DNA from: Myxococcota bacterium
GTDB taxonomy: Bacteria; Myxococcota_A; UBA796; UBA2385
Direction of reading: 5' to 3'
Assembly: GCA_023150805.1 (NCBI GenBank)
Contig: JAKLKF010000014.1
Span: forward strand, 22,321 to 86,320
DNA: 64,000 bases
Below the pieces are notes generated by a model. That model did no database searches and was not told where the DNA came from. It worked only from the letters and a program-made list of their open reading frames with translations. The position numbers were made by a program, and so were the translations under genes. Shown here piece by piece: positions 17,032 to 25,739 of this stretch (its first letter is position 1; each line of letters opens with the position of its first letter).

Positions 17032-17873
17032 GGGGGCCGCAGGGTGCCCTGCGCGCAGGCCTGGCAGATCTCACGCCGGAAGTCCCCGTGGCGGAGCTGC
17101 TTGCGCAGCTCCACGAAGGCAGGGCGGTTCCAGATGTCCACGACGTGCTCGGTCCCCACGTTCCCGAGCACGTGGTCACCGAAGTAGTCGTTGCAGCACA
17201 GCACGACGTTCCCGCGGAAGTCGACCACGCAGCTCAGGGATGCCTGCATGCAGCGGGATCGGGTCACCGGCACCCGCACCGGCACCAGCCCGCCGCTGGT
17301 GGAGAGCGGGTCCTCGTCCCCCAGGATCCGATAGCGCACGTGTCGTCGGTAGGAGAGGGGGAGGTCCTGGACGGCGGCCGCCCAGGTCGCCGCGTCGGCC
17401 CGCAGGTTCTGCTGGTACTGGCTGACGAGGAGGGTGTCGACCCCAGCGTCCACCAGGGCCTCGATGTTCTGCGGCGTCAGCAGGGACCCGTTGGTGAACA
17501 CGACGATGCTGCAGCGGGGCAGGCGGGTCCGGGTGGCGCGCATCAACGTCACCAGTCGGTCGTCCAGCAGCGGTTCGTTGTAGAACACGGGCGAGACCCG
17601 GCCCCGGAAGTCGATGTCCTGGAGCTGGCCGAGCAGGGCCTCGAACAGCTCGGCGGGCATGACCCCGACCTCGCGCTCGTTCTTGTGCCGGGGGCAGATC
17701 CGGCACTTCCGATTGCAGTCGGTGTTCGTCTCGATCTCGATCTGGGTGAAGATGTCACGGCCCAGGCGGAGCCGTGACCCGTAGTAGTCTGCGCGGTCAT
17801 AGACCTCGCGCAGGTGGGCGCGCGCCGCCTTCGGCACCAGGCGGTCGTTCACGAAGAGGAGCACGTTGAGCAC
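17019..17873 (-). CDS. Radical SAM/SPASM-like protein
   Basis: The 284-residue product contains CNRKCRIC (Cys53, Cys57, Cys60) for the radical SAM cluster and C-terminal cysteines in VVLCCNDYFGD and CQACAQG that could bind an auxiliary cluster. It shares order and phrases with the protein at 8921-9742 (IETNTDCNRKC versus VETDSRCNRAC; VVFTNGSLLTP versus VVYTNGDLLNP). The start is GTG at 17873, 45 bases after the stop of the membrane protein gene upstream, so these may be one operon. The 3' end overlaps the amidinotransferase gene. The substrate is unknown; SPASM proteins modify peptides, sugars or alcohols. Confidence 0.85.
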   Translation of the reverse strand: MLNVLLFVNDRLVPKAARAHLREVYDRADYYGSRLRLGRDIFTQIEIETNTDCNRKCRICPRHKNEREVGVMPAELFEALLGQLQDIDFRGRVSPVFYNEPLLDDRLVTLMRATRTRLPRCSIVVFTNGSLLTPQNIEALVDAGVDTLLVSQYQQNLRADAATWAAAVQDLPLSYRRHVRYRILGDEDPLSTSGGLVPVRVPVTRSRCMQASLSCVVDFRGNVVLCCNDYFGDHVLGNVGTEHVVDIWNRPAFVELRKQLRHGDFRREICQACAQGTLRPPQSK

Positions 17874-17918
17874 GGCCGGAGGGTAGCACGCATGGGCGCG
17901 CCCCGTGGCAGCGGGGGG

Positions 17919-19442
17919 TCAGCGCGCGGGGGAGGTGGTGCTGTCCGTCGATCCCGGCGCTGCCCCTGTGGATCCCGCGGAGGTCGAGGCGGGCGCGTAG
18001 GGGAACCGGTACACCGCGCTCCAGGTCGTGAGCCAGGCGACCCCCGCCTGCCGGTCGAGCTGGATCTCGCGGATCATCGGCATCATTCCCTCGAACCGGT
18101 CGACCCGGGCGCCGTCGGCGATCCGTCGCACGTCGACCGCGCCGTCCAGCACGGAGGCCGCCAGGTACAGGCCTCGCTCCACGTCGACCGCCACGGATCG
18201 CACGCCGTAGGGAGCCGGCCAGCGCGCCTCGACCCGCGGCGTCTCCAGGTCGACCACGTGGACCTCGCCGCGGTCGGGGCGAGGCACCAGCAGCCGTCCC
18301 CCCTGCAGGTCGGGGGCGTAGGTCAGCTTGCCGTTCGCGACGTCGAGCGTGATCAGGGGGCGGACCTCGCCGGTGAGCGGGTTCAAGGCGGAGATCCCGG
18401 GGTGGTAGTCGCTGGAGACCAGCAGGGTCTGCGGGTCGATCTGGACGATGTGGCGGGGGGCCTGGTAGAGCCGGCCGGTGGTGGGGCGCGCGACCCCCGG
18501 CGGTGCCTGGAGGACCAGCCAGCGGGCGGTGTGGGGCGGGGTGCGGTCGATGAGCTGGAGAGAGCTGCGGCCGGGGTCGGCGCTGGTGTTGATGTGGACC
18601 AGGGCCACCTGGTCGCCCTCGACCAGGAAGGTGAATGCGTGGTCCTCGGGGCGCTCCAGCGGGATGCGGGTGGCGGGTCCCCAGCCGGCCGGCCCCAGCC
18701 GTCGTCGCTCGATCGACTGTGGACCCGCGATCACCCAGGTCTCCTCGCGGACGAGATCGGTCGCGCTGTCCAGGGGGACGCCCATCATCTTGCCCCAGCT
18801 GGTCGGGATGCTGGCCTCGCTGGCCGGGCCCCCGTCACGGGGAAAGGCCAGCAGGCGGCCGCTGCCCTCTGCCACGATCACCGCCCAGCGCCCCGCCGTG
18901 GGCAGGTCGACGAGGTCGATGTCGTGGAACTCGCAGTAGGTCCCGGGCGGGGCGGCGGCCACCCGCTCGACCCGGTGGTCGAGGCGGTCGATCGGCCAGG
19001 CGCCCGGGTCGGCCGCCCCGGGCGAGTAGGTCCGCGGGTGCTGCCCGACGTCGACGCCCACCGTGACCAGCGCGGCGGTCACCGCCACCGCCCCCAGGCG
19101 CAGGGTGGGGCGCTTGGTCCGGTGGAGCAGGAGCACGCCCGACAGCAGCAGGGCGGTGCCGGCCGCGGGTCCCCACAGGCCGGCGCTGGGGACCAGCCAG
19201 AGGGGAACGGGCAGCGCCAGGGCTGCCCACCGCATGCGGCGGGTCGCGAAGCGACCGAGCAGCGAGCCAGCCACGCCAAGCCCCAGCGCCAGCAGCCCGA
19301 GCTGGTCGGACCGGGACAGGGCCGTGTGCCAGAAGGTCATGCCGCCCTTCAACAGGTCGAGCATCACCACTTCGTCGCGGGTCAGGCTCCGGAGGAGCGC
19401 GAGCAACGCGCTGCTCTCCACAGTCCCACCGGCCTCGCTCAT
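17919..19442 (-). CDS. Membrane protein with C-terminal beta-propeller-like domain
   Basis: The 507-residue product has three hydrophobic segments in the first 135 residues (LGLLALGLGVAGSLLG; ALALPVPLWLVPSAGLWGPA; LGAVAVTAALVTVGV), then a long periplasmic-type domain. That domain repeats YVTN/WD-like strand patterns (GRLLAFPRDG, RHIVQIDPQTLLVSSDYHPG, GEVHVVDLETPRVEARW, GLYLAASVLDGAVDVRRI), consistent with a beta-propeller. The tail is Ser/Thr/Pro-rich. It diverges from the carbon-nitrogen hydrolase gene with 39 bases between starts and precedes the radical SAM gene. I do not recognise a named family. Confidence 0.7.
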   Translation of the reverse strand: MSEAGGTVESSALLALLRSLTRDEVVMLDLLKGGMTFWHTALSRSDQLGLLALGLGVAGSLLGRFATRRMRWAALALPVPLWLVPSAGLWGPAAGTALLLSGVLLLHRTKRPTLRLGAVAVTAALVTVGVDVGQHPRTYSPGAADPGAWPIDRLDHRVERVAAAPPGTYCEFHDIDLVDLPTAGRWAVIVAEGSGRLLAFPRDGGPASEASIPTSWGKMMGVPLDSATDLVREETWVIAGPQSIERRRLGPAGWGPATRIPLERPEDHAFTFLVEGDQVALVHINTSADPGRSSLQLIDRTPPHTARWLVLQAPPGVARPTTGRLYQAPRHIVQIDPQTLLVSSDYHPGISALNPLTGEVRPLITLDVANGKLTYAPDLQGGRLLVPRPDRGEVHVVDLETPRVEARWPAPYGVRSVAVDVERGLYLAASVLDGAVDVRRIADGARVDRFEGMMPMIREIQLDRQAGVAWLTTWSAVYRFPYAPASTSAGSTGAAPGSTDSTTSPAR

Positions 19443-19481
19443 GGATCACCCCGTGTAGGGCCGGAGGTTATTCCCGCCACC

Positions 19482-20465
19482 ATGGTCCTGTCTCGTACCG
19501 CGCCGCGCCCTCTGCGCAGGCTCCGCGTCGGCGTGGCGCAGCTCCCCGGGGCGCCGGCGCCCTTCGCCGAGCGCCGGGCCGCCGCCGAGGTCGCCCTGGC
19601 GGCCGCGCTGTCGTCCGCGGGGGCCGTGGACCTGCTGCTCCTGCCCGAGGCGACCTTCCCCGGCTACGGGCCCGGCCAGCGGCCCCAGGAGGCAGCGGAG
19701 CAGGCCGCGCGGGGCGAGGGCTGGGCCGTCGCGGCCGCGGCCCGGACGGGCCTGCACATCGCCGTGGGGCTGGGAATGCCGGATCGGAGCGTGCTGTTGC
19801 TGGTCGCGCCGGATGGCGCGCGCTGGCGCTACACCAAGGCCTACCCGACCTTCGCCGAGACGGCGGCCTGGCGGGCGGGGCCGGGACCGATGGTGGCCCA
19901 CACCCGCCTGGGCGCAATCGGGCTGGCGGTGTGCGCCGACGTGATCCAGCCGGGCTTGTGGGCGGGGCTGCGGGGGAGGGTCTCGCTGGTCCTGGCCGCG
20001 GGAGCGTGGGGGGACTTCCACGGGCGCCTGGCCGGCATGCCCTGGTGGCGCGCAGCGGCGCTGGGGCCATGGATCCGGGGGTCCGCGGAGCATCGTGACC
20101 GCACGCTGCGGGCGGCCGCCGCGGCCCTGGAGGTGCCGGTGGCCTGGGCCAACGCCTGCGGGCCCTTCCGCGACGGGGAGTCGTTCTCGGGGGGCAGCAT
20201 GATCCTCGGCCCCGACGGGTGCCTGCGCGGGGCCGTGGAGGGTGCCGGGCCGGGGTTCGCGAGCGCCGAGCTGCTGCTCGGCCCGCCGCAGGTCGGCCGT
20301 CCGCCCCCCTTCCCGCTGGCGTGGCGCGCCTTCGCCTTCTCTCACCGGCTCGCCGTCGGCGCCCGGAGCGCCTGGACGAGCCGGGTCCCCGGCGCCGCGC
20401 CCGCCGGCCCCCAGGGGGGCGTCGCGCGATCCGGTGACAGCAGGCCGTCGATGCCCCTGCTATGA
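19482..20465 (+). CDS. Carbon-nitrogen hydrolase (nitrilase superfamily)
   Basis: Nitrilase-superfamily enzymes cleave or form amides, nitriles or carbamoyl groups. The 327-residue product shows the catalytic triad in order: Glu56 in LLLPEATFPGY, Lys119 in YTKAYPTF and Cys151 in GLAVCADVIQPG. A later WANACGPF and GGSMILGPDG are also typical. The start ATG at 19482 lacks a close ribosome binding site; GGAGG sits 14 bases upstream. It has no signal peptide. In this block it could hydrolyse an amide or carbamoyl intermediate, but its substrate cannot be read from sequence. Confidence 0.85.
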   Translation: MVLSRTAPRPLRRLRVGVAQLPGAPAPFAERRAAAEVALAAALSSAGAVDLLLLPEATFPGYGPGQRPQEAAEQAARGEGWAVAAAARTGLHIAVGLGMPDRSVLLLVAPDGARWRYTKAYPTFAETAAWRAGPGPMVAHTRLGAIGLAVCADVIQPGLWAGLRGRVSLVLAAGAWGDFHGRLAGMPWWRAAALGPWIRGSAEHRDRTLRAAAAALEVPVAWANACGPFRDGESFSGGSMILGPDGCLRGAVEGAGPGFASAELLLGPPQVGRPPPFPLAWRAFAFSHRLAVGARSAWTSRVPGAAPAGPQGGVARSGDSRPSMPLL

Positions 20466-20484
20466 AGGGACGGTCGGGAAGCCC

Positions 20485-20619
20485 ATGAACGCCCAAGCCT
20501 TGCAGGTTCCGCCCCCAGAGGGATCCAGGCGGGTCGAGCGCACGCGCGCGGGGGGGCGCGCCACGTCGGCGGTGGAAGGCCGCCTGCCCGGCGCGGATCG
20601 CGCGGCGGCGCGAGCGTGA
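20485..20619 (+). CDS. Possible small leader ORF before the methyltransferase
   Basis: An ATG-started frame of 44 codons ends in TGA overlapping the GTG start of the methyltransferase (GTGA). The product is Arg/Pro/Ala-rich with no recognisable features. Coupled overlap is the only support; it could equally be chance in a G+C-rich leader. Confidence 0.2.
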   Translation: MNAQALQVPPPEGSRRVERTRAGGRATSAVEGRLPGADRAAARA

Positions 20620-21269
20620 TCGACGAGATCGACCCGAGAGAGGGGGCGGCGCTCACATGGGCGCTCCGCAGCTTGTTGAGCGCGCCGGCCGGCCACGCCC
20701 GGCCCTACAGCCTGCTGCAGCGGGCCGTGGGTCGGGATCGCATGCTGCGGCGCCTGGTGGACGAGGCTCTCGCGCTCCGGCCAGGCGACCGCGTGCTGGA
20801 CGTGGGCTGCGGACCCGCGGACGTGCTGGCCTTCCTGCCTTCGACCGTCGCCTACACGGGCGTCGAGCCCCACGCGCCGTACCGGGAGGGGGCACGGCGT
20901 CGCTTCGGGGCGCAGGTGGACATCCGCGCCGACCGGGTCCAGGACCTGCCGACGGTGGCCCGCTTCGACCGCGTGCTCCTGTTGGGAGTGCTGCACCACC
21001 TGCCGGATCCGGAGGCGTCGGCCCTGCTGCGCGCCTGCCAGGCCCGCTGTGCCCCCGAAGGCGCGGTGGTGGTGCTGGAGCCGTGCCCCCGCCCGGGTCG
21101 CGGCTGGATCGAGCAGCAGCTCTTCGCCATCGATCGAGGGCGGCACATCCGGCCCGAGGCGTCCCTGCGCGCCCTGGTCCACCAGGCGGATCCCGGGGCG
21201 GCGTTCTCGGTGTGGCAGGGCATGCTGCGGCTGCCCTACACCACCGCGGTGATCGAGCTTCGCCCCTGA
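20616..21269 (+). CDS. Class I SAM-dependent methyltransferase
   Basis: The 217-residue product has VLDVGCGPADV (motif I, SAM binding) at about residues 61-71, an acidic residue after YTGVEP (motif II), and LLGVLHHLPDP (motif IV/V), the pattern of small-molecule methyltransferases. The first 50 residues are helical and likely cap the substrate. It starts at GTG 20616. It is the last gene of the enzyme block before the FHA cluster and lies 151 bases after the C-N hydrolase. The acceptor is unknown. Confidence 0.8.
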   Translation: MIDEIDPREGAALTWALRSLLSAPAGHARPYSLLQRAVGRDRMLRRLVDEALALRPGDRVLDVGCGPADVLAFLPSTVAYTGVEPHAPYREGARRRFGAQVDIRADRVQDLPTVARFDRVLLLGVLHHLPDPEASALLRACQARCAPEGAVVVLEPCPRPGRGWIEQQLFAIDRGRHIRPEASLRALVHQADPGAAFSVWQGMLRLPYTTAVIELRP

Positions 21270-21416
21270 CGGCCGGCGCCGCGGCGTCGGGCAGCACGCT
21301 CGCCGGGCGCGGGGGTGGGCTCGAAGCGGGGCCCCACGGTGGAAGCGGAGCGGCCGCCGGGCTATCCCTCCAGGCGCGAGCCACGCCCCTTGTGGCCGCC
21401 GCGTCGGGCAGGGACC

Positions 21417-21914
21417 ATGTTCACCGAGGCAGGAGAGCGGCAGCCCGTCCTGGTGTGCACCGCGGGCAAGCTCGCGGGGCAGCGCCGACCGGTGCTGGAG
21501 GCGGGGCTGGTCCTGGGCCGCGGGGATCACTGCGACCTCATCGTGCAGGACCCCGGCGTGTCGCGAGAGCACGCGCGGGTCTTCCTGCACAACGACGCCG
21601 TCTGGGTGCAGGACGCCGGCAGCCGCAACGGCTGCTTCGTCAACGGCAAGCGCCTGTCGCGGCACAAGGCGCTGTCGACCGGAGACGAGCTGCGCATCGG
21701 CGAGCACCTCTTCACGCTGGAGCTGGTGGACCCCTTCCCGGGGCAGGACTCGGTCAGCTCCTTTGGCGCGGCGCCCCCGGCGGGGGCCGGTGCCCGGATC
21801 GTGGCCCCTCGGACGGCGGCCGAGAGCGAGAAGGGGCCGCTGGTCCTGTCGCTGGTGGTGGGGCTGGTGCTGGTGGCGGCGATCCTCGTCGCGTGGATGG
21901 TCGCCCGCGCCTGA
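21417..21914 (+). CDS. FHA-domain protein with C-terminal membrane anchor
   Basis: FHA domains bind phosphothreonine peptides. The 165-residue product has an FHA core at about 10-100 with the diagnostic GR (LVLGRGDHCDLIV), SREHARVF and NGCFVNG motifs. A linker and a single membrane helix at about 140-162 (LVLSLVVGLVLVAAILVAWMV) follow, making it a tail-anchored membrane protein with a cytoplasmic FHA. It precedes a double-FHA protein on the same strand by 83 bases. No Ser/Thr kinase is in the window, so the phosphorylated partner would be elsewhere. Confidence 0.85.
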   Translation: MFTEAGERQPVLVCTAGKLAGQRRPVLEAGLVLGRGDHCDLIVQDPGVSREHARVFLHNDAVWVQDAGSRNGCFVNGKRLSRHKALSTGDELRIGEHLFTLELVDPFPGQDSVSSFGAAPPAGAGARIVAPRTAAESEKGPLVLSLVVGLVLVAAILVAWMVARA

Positions 21915-21997
21915 GGGCGGAGCCGACCGGGCGTCGCGTCGCCGGCGCGGCGGTCGGCTGGTAGAGTGGGCGCAACCGCGACCCCGGGAGGAGCAAG

Positions 21998-23908
21998 GTG
22001 CAGGTCGAGCTGGAGATCCGCCGCGACGGCGAGTCGCCACGGCGCGTGGCGGTCGGCGCGGGGGTGACCCACCTGGGGCGCGCGCCCGACAACGACGTGG
22101 TCCTGCCCGACGTGGGGGTGAGCCGGCGGCACGCCCGGGTGGTGGTGCGGCCGGGCAGCGTGCTGCTGGAGGACCTGGGCAGCGGAAACGGGTCCTTCGT
22201 GCGCGGCGAGCGGGTGCAGCGCCACCTGGTGCGCGACGGCGACCAGGTCCTCATCGATCCCTTCCTGCTCATCTTCCGGGTGCGGGAGGCGGCCCCCGTG
22301 GCCCGCGCCGAGGAGGAGGAGACGGCCCTGGTGGACCAGGTCCAGCTCCCGCTGACGGCCGAGCCGCCGCGCCGGGCGCGCCTGGTGACGCTGGCGGGCC
22401 ACGGGCTGCTGGCGGAGTACCCGGTGCGGGAGACCGGCCTGAGCCTGGGGCGAGGGGAGGACCGCGACGTCGCGCTGCACGACCCCGCCGCCAGCCGGCT
22501 GCAGGCCGAGATCAAGGCCACCGACGGCGTGTTCTGGCTGCGGGACTTCGGCAGCGCCAACGGCACCTACGTCAACGGCCGCCGGGTCCGCGAGCGGCCG
22601 CTGCAGCACGGCGACCGGATCCGCGTCGGCTCGACCGAGCTGCGCTTCGACCTGCAGGACCTGCCGGGCGTGGCGGCCCCGCCGGCCCCCGGCGCGCTCT
22701 CTCCGGCCCCCCCGCTCTCGGCCCCCCCGCTCTCGGCCCCCCCGCTCTCGGCCCCCCCGCCGGTGGCGCCGCCGCCCGCCCCGGCGCCGGTCGCCCGGTC
22801 GGTGGTGCCGGCCGCGGCGGGCCCCGCGGCGCCCCCGGTCGCGCCGCCTCCCCCCCGGGCCGCCGGCAACCTGGCGGGGGTGCTGGTCGGCGTCGGCGTC
22901 GCCGGGCTGGTCCTGGTGGTGGGCGCGAGCGCCATGGGCCTGGCCCTGTGGTGGAAGCTCGCCGGCCCCGGCGCCGAGGCGACCCTGGCCCAGGCCGAGG
23001 CTCCCCCAGCCGAGGCTCCCGCAGCCGAGGCTCCCGCAGCCGAGGCTCCACCTGTCGCGGAGGCCCCTGTCGCGGAGGCCCCTGTCGCGGAGGCCCCAGC
23101 CGAGGCTTCCGCCCCCGCCTCGCCCGCCACCTCGCCCGCTGCCTCGCCCCCCTCGCTGGGCGTGGTCGCCGCCGAGGGCAGCCTGATGGCCCAGGGCATG
23201 GCGCTGTTCCGGCAAGGCGCCTACCTCGACGCCACGGCCGTCTTCTACAAGGCGCTCAAGGAGGACCCCCAGGACGTGGGGGCCGAGCGGATGTGCTACG
23301 TCTCCTGCGAGTTCCTGGCCATCGACCAGCTCCGGCAGGACCTGCGCGCGCGCCAGCTCTCGCCCGCGCAGCGCCAGGCGCTCTACCAGCAGGCCACCGA
23401 GCTGGGGCGCCAGGCCGCGAGGGGGCGGGGCGATCTCGACGCCGCCGAGCAGGCCATCGACGCGGCGCTGGCCTGGTACCCCGGCGACCCGGCCCTCACC
23501 GAGCTGAAGACCTCGGTGCAGGCGGCGCGGGCCCGCAGCGGCACGGCCAGGTCGGGCCGCTCCGCGACCGCGGCGGCGCCCTCGGCCAGCGACAAGCGGC
23601 TGGCGCGGCAGTACCTGGACGAGGGCCTGCAGGCGGTCGAGGACGGTCGCTACGTCGTGGCGCGGGACCGCCTGGGCCGGGCGGCCTCGATGGATCCCAG
23701 CCTGTCGTCGGCGCGCAGCAGCCTGGCCGACGTGGAGCGTGTGCTCGAGGACCGCGCCCAGGCGGCCTGGTCCCAGGCACAGGCCCTGGAGGCGGCGGGC
23801 AACACCAGCGCCGCCATCGCCGCCTACGAGCAGGTCGTGACCTACGCCGGCAGCCGCCAGGGCTCGATGCGCAGCCAGGCCCAGCGCCGCCTCGACGCCC
23901 TGCGCTGA
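21998..23908 (+). CDS. Double-FHA membrane protein with TPR-like C-terminus
   Basis: The 636-residue product starts at a GTG behind GGGAGGAG. FHA domain 1 is at about 5-95 (HLGRAPDNDVVL, VSRRHARV, GSGNGSFV) and FHA domain 2 at about 125-215 (LSLGRGEDRDVAL, SRLQAEI, GSANGTYVNG). A Pro/Ala/Ser linker includes three 15-base repeats. One membrane helix follows near 295-320, then an Ala/Glu linker of further 15-base repeats, then helical TPR-like pairs from about 400 (GAYLDATAVFYKALKEDPQD; GRYVVARDRLGRAASMDPSL). The topology suggests cytoplasmic phospho-sensing and an exported TPR platform. It probably works with its FHA neighbour. Confidence 0.85.
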   Translation: MQVELEIRRDGESPRRVAVGAGVTHLGRAPDNDVVLPDVGVSRRHARVVVRPGSVLLEDLGSGNGSFVRGERVQRHLVRDGDQVLIDPFLLIFRVREAAPVARAEEEETALVDQVQLPLTAEPPRRARLVTLAGHGLLAEYPVRETGLSLGRGEDRDVALHDPAASRLQAEIKATDGVFWLRDFGSANGTYVNGRRVRERPLQHGDRIRVGSTELRFDLQDLPGVAAPPAPGALSPAPPLSAPPLSAPPLSAPPPVAPPPAPAPVARSVVPAAAGPAAPPVAPPPPRAAGNLAGVLVGVGVAGLVLVVGASAMGLALWWKLAGPGAEATLAQAEAPPAEAPAAEAPAAEAPPVAEAPVAEAPVAEAPAEASAPASPATSPAASPPSLGVVAAEGSLMAQGMALFRQGAYLDATAVFYKALKEDPQDVGAERMCYVSCEFLAIDQLRQDLRARQLSPAQRQALYQQATELGRQAARGRGDLDAAEQAIDAALAWYPGDPALTELKTSVQAARARSGTARSGRSATAAAPSASDKRLARQYLDEGLQAVEDGRYVVARDRLGRAASMDPSLSSARSSLADVERVLEDRAQAAWSQAQALEAAGNTSAAIAAYEQVVTYAGSRQGSMRSQAQRRLDALR

Positions 23909-23976
23909 GCCGGCCGGCCCCCACCGCCGGCAGCGGGCGTTCTCCTCGCTGTGGTCGCGATCATCGCCTCCGGCCT

Positions 23977-24006
23977 TTGACAGCCGCGCGCGGCGGTCGG
24001 TACCGT
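23977..24006 (+). promoter_or_regulatory. Sigma-70-type promoter candidate
   Basis: TTGACA (23977-23982) is followed after 18 bases by TACCGT (24001-24006). It lies 162 bases before the GTG of the tail-fibre-like gene and in the 259-base gap after the FHA-TPR gene. The -10 is preceded by CGG, as at several other candidate promoters here. Confidence 0.5.
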
Positions 24007-24167
24007 CTGGGGGACACGTCCGCCAGGGATGTCGTCGGGAAGGGACGCGGCGACGCGCCCCACGGGTGCGCAGAGCAGGAGCGTGCAGGCAGGAGCGCAG
24101 CGAAGGCTGCGCCACGGACGACTGGTACCCCGGAGAGCGGCTTCCGGAGGGGTGAACGGAGGAACGC

Positions 24168-25703
24168 GTGGCTCAGGTCCTGGAGTTCAGCGGACGACTC
24201 GTGCGGGCTGACAAGCGCCCGGCAAACCCCGGTCGCTACGACCTGCTGGTCGGTGTCCACGCCAGCGAGGTCGACCAGGACCCCCTGTGGGAGGAGGCGG
24301 TCCGCGACGTGGAGATCGTGCCCGGCGGCTTCTTCTGGCTCCTGCTGGGGCGGACCGTGCCCTTGCAGGGCGCCCTCTTCGAGGAGGTGCCGCGCTGGGT
24401 GTCGGTGCGCGTGCTCCGCGGGCGCGACGTCGAGCCCGAGGACGGCCCCCGCGTGCCGCTGGCGGGCACCCTGTTCCGGCTGGAGGAGCGGGTCGAGGCG
24501 CTGGAGGCGGCCCAGGGCGCGGGATCGGCGGCCCGGGGGATCCGCGCCGACCTCGAGCAGCTCGAGCAGCGCCTGGAGTCGCTGGAGACCGAGGTGGAGT
24601 CCTCGGACCTCGACCAGCAGGTGGGCGAGCTGTCGCGCCGGCTGGACGCGCTGGACGGGGAAGAGGGGCGGGTGGTCCACATCGAGGACGAGCTGGAGGA
24701 CCTGGTCGGGCCCGAGGGCGACGTCGTCGATCTCAACGAGCGCATGGACCGCATCGAGGGCCAGGCGCCGGACCTGATCGCCAGCCTGCGCGCGCGAGAG
24801 GCCGAGATGGCCCGCGAGCGGGTCGGCGTGCTGCGCAAGGAGGTCGACCAGCTCTCGGGCGCGGTGGGGGGCCTGCGGGAGCTCTTGGCCGAGCTGCGGC
24901 TGCGGGTGGAGCAGGTGGCCAGCCGCCCGATGCCCTCGACCGAGGAGCTGGGCGCCGTCTCGCGGCAGGGCGACACGATGACCGGCGGGCTGGTCATCAA
25001 CCGCGGGGGGCTCGAGGTGCTCAGCGGCGGGGTGACCTGCCGGGGCGCCACGGTGAACTCGCTGGAGGCCAGCAACCTGGTCAAGGCGCCGAAGGTGATC
25101 GCCGACGCCATCGAGCTGCGCGGGGACTTCACGGTCGACAACAGCCACCGCGCCCTCCAGGTCCGGCTGGTCGAGGGGCGGCAGGGCTCCTCGCGCAAGG
25201 ACGGCGCGCTGTTCCTCAACGGGCGCAGCGGGCACGAGGTGGTGGTCGGCACGGCCGAGGAGGCGCGCGGGCTGCAGGTCCACGGCCCGCTCACAGGTCG
25301 CTCCTACCAGGCCGAGGACGTGGGCGTGGCGCAGGCCTTCGACGTGTACGGCAGCATCGAGCCGGGGCAGGTGGCCTGCGTCCGGCCCGACGGCGGCAAG
25401 GTCGAGTTCAGCAAGGCGGTGGCCGAGGTGACCGTGGTGGGCGTCTGCGTGGAGCGGGCGGGCCTGGCGGTGGGCGGCTCGACGGTGGGCGGCCGGGCGC
25501 TGGTGGTGCTCAACGGCGTGGCCACGGTGCGCGCCGACCTCTCCGGGGGGCCGATCCAGGCGGGTGACCTGCTGGTGTCGGGGCCCCAGGGCGTCGCGCG
25601 CAAGGCCGAGGCGAACGCGCCCGCGGGCGTGGTGCTGGGCAAGGCGCTGGCCCCGCTGGCCGAGGGACAGGAGACGGTCACGGTGCTGGTCGGAGCGCGA
25701 TAG
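24168..25703 (+). CDS. Tail-fibre-like coiled-coil protein
   Basis: The 511-residue product starts at a GTG with GGAGGAA just upstream. Residues 1-100 form a beta-rich head (VLEFSGRLVRADKRPANPGRY). About 105-265 is coiled coil (LEQLEQRLESLETEVESSDL). Residue 267 begins GDTMTGGLVINRGGLEVLSG, the GDTMTG motif seen in phage tail-fibre and trimeric fibre shafts. Beta repeats follow, then a C-terminal domain with GGRALVVLNGVATVRAD, PIQAGDLLVSGPQG and GKALAPL. No signal peptide is visible. No sheath, tube or baseplate genes adjoin, so a phage origin is not shown. It sits between FHA proteins and an AAA+ ATPase. Confidence 0.7.
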   Translation: MAQVLEFSGRLVRADKRPANPGRYDLLVGVHASEVDQDPLWEEAVRDVEIVPGGFFWLLLGRTVPLQGALFEEVPRWVSVRVLRGRDVEPEDGPRVPLAGTLFRLEERVEALEAAQGAGSAARGIRADLEQLEQRLESLETEVESSDLDQQVGELSRRLDALDGEEGRVVHIEDELEDLVGPEGDVVDLNERMDRIEGQAPDLIASLRAREAEMARERVGVLRKEVDQLSGAVGGLRELLAELRLRVEQVASRPMPSTEELGAVSRQGDTMTGGLVINRGGLEVLSGGVTCRGATVNSLEASNLVKAPKVIADAIELRGDFTVDNSHRALQVRLVEGRQGSSRKDGALFLNGRSGHEVVVGTAEEARGLQVHGPLTGRSYQAEDVGVAQAFDVYGSIEPGQVACVRPDGGKVEFSKAVAEVTVVGVCVERAGLAVGGSTVGGRALVVLNGVATVRADLSGGPIQAGDLLVSGPQGVARKAEANAPAGVVLGKALAPLAEGQETVTVLVGAR

Positions 25704-25739
25704 CCCCAGCCGGCCGGACCTGACCGGACGGAGGGTGCG

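Noticed and set aside
17814..19481. Extending the C-N hydrolase upstream in frame
   Set aside because: The extension is antisense to two well-formed minus-strand genes; the hydrolase core begins near ATG 19482.
21998..23908. The 15-base Pro/Ala repeats as mobile or CRISPR repeats
   Set aside because: They are in-frame linker repeats of a coding sequence with no spacers.
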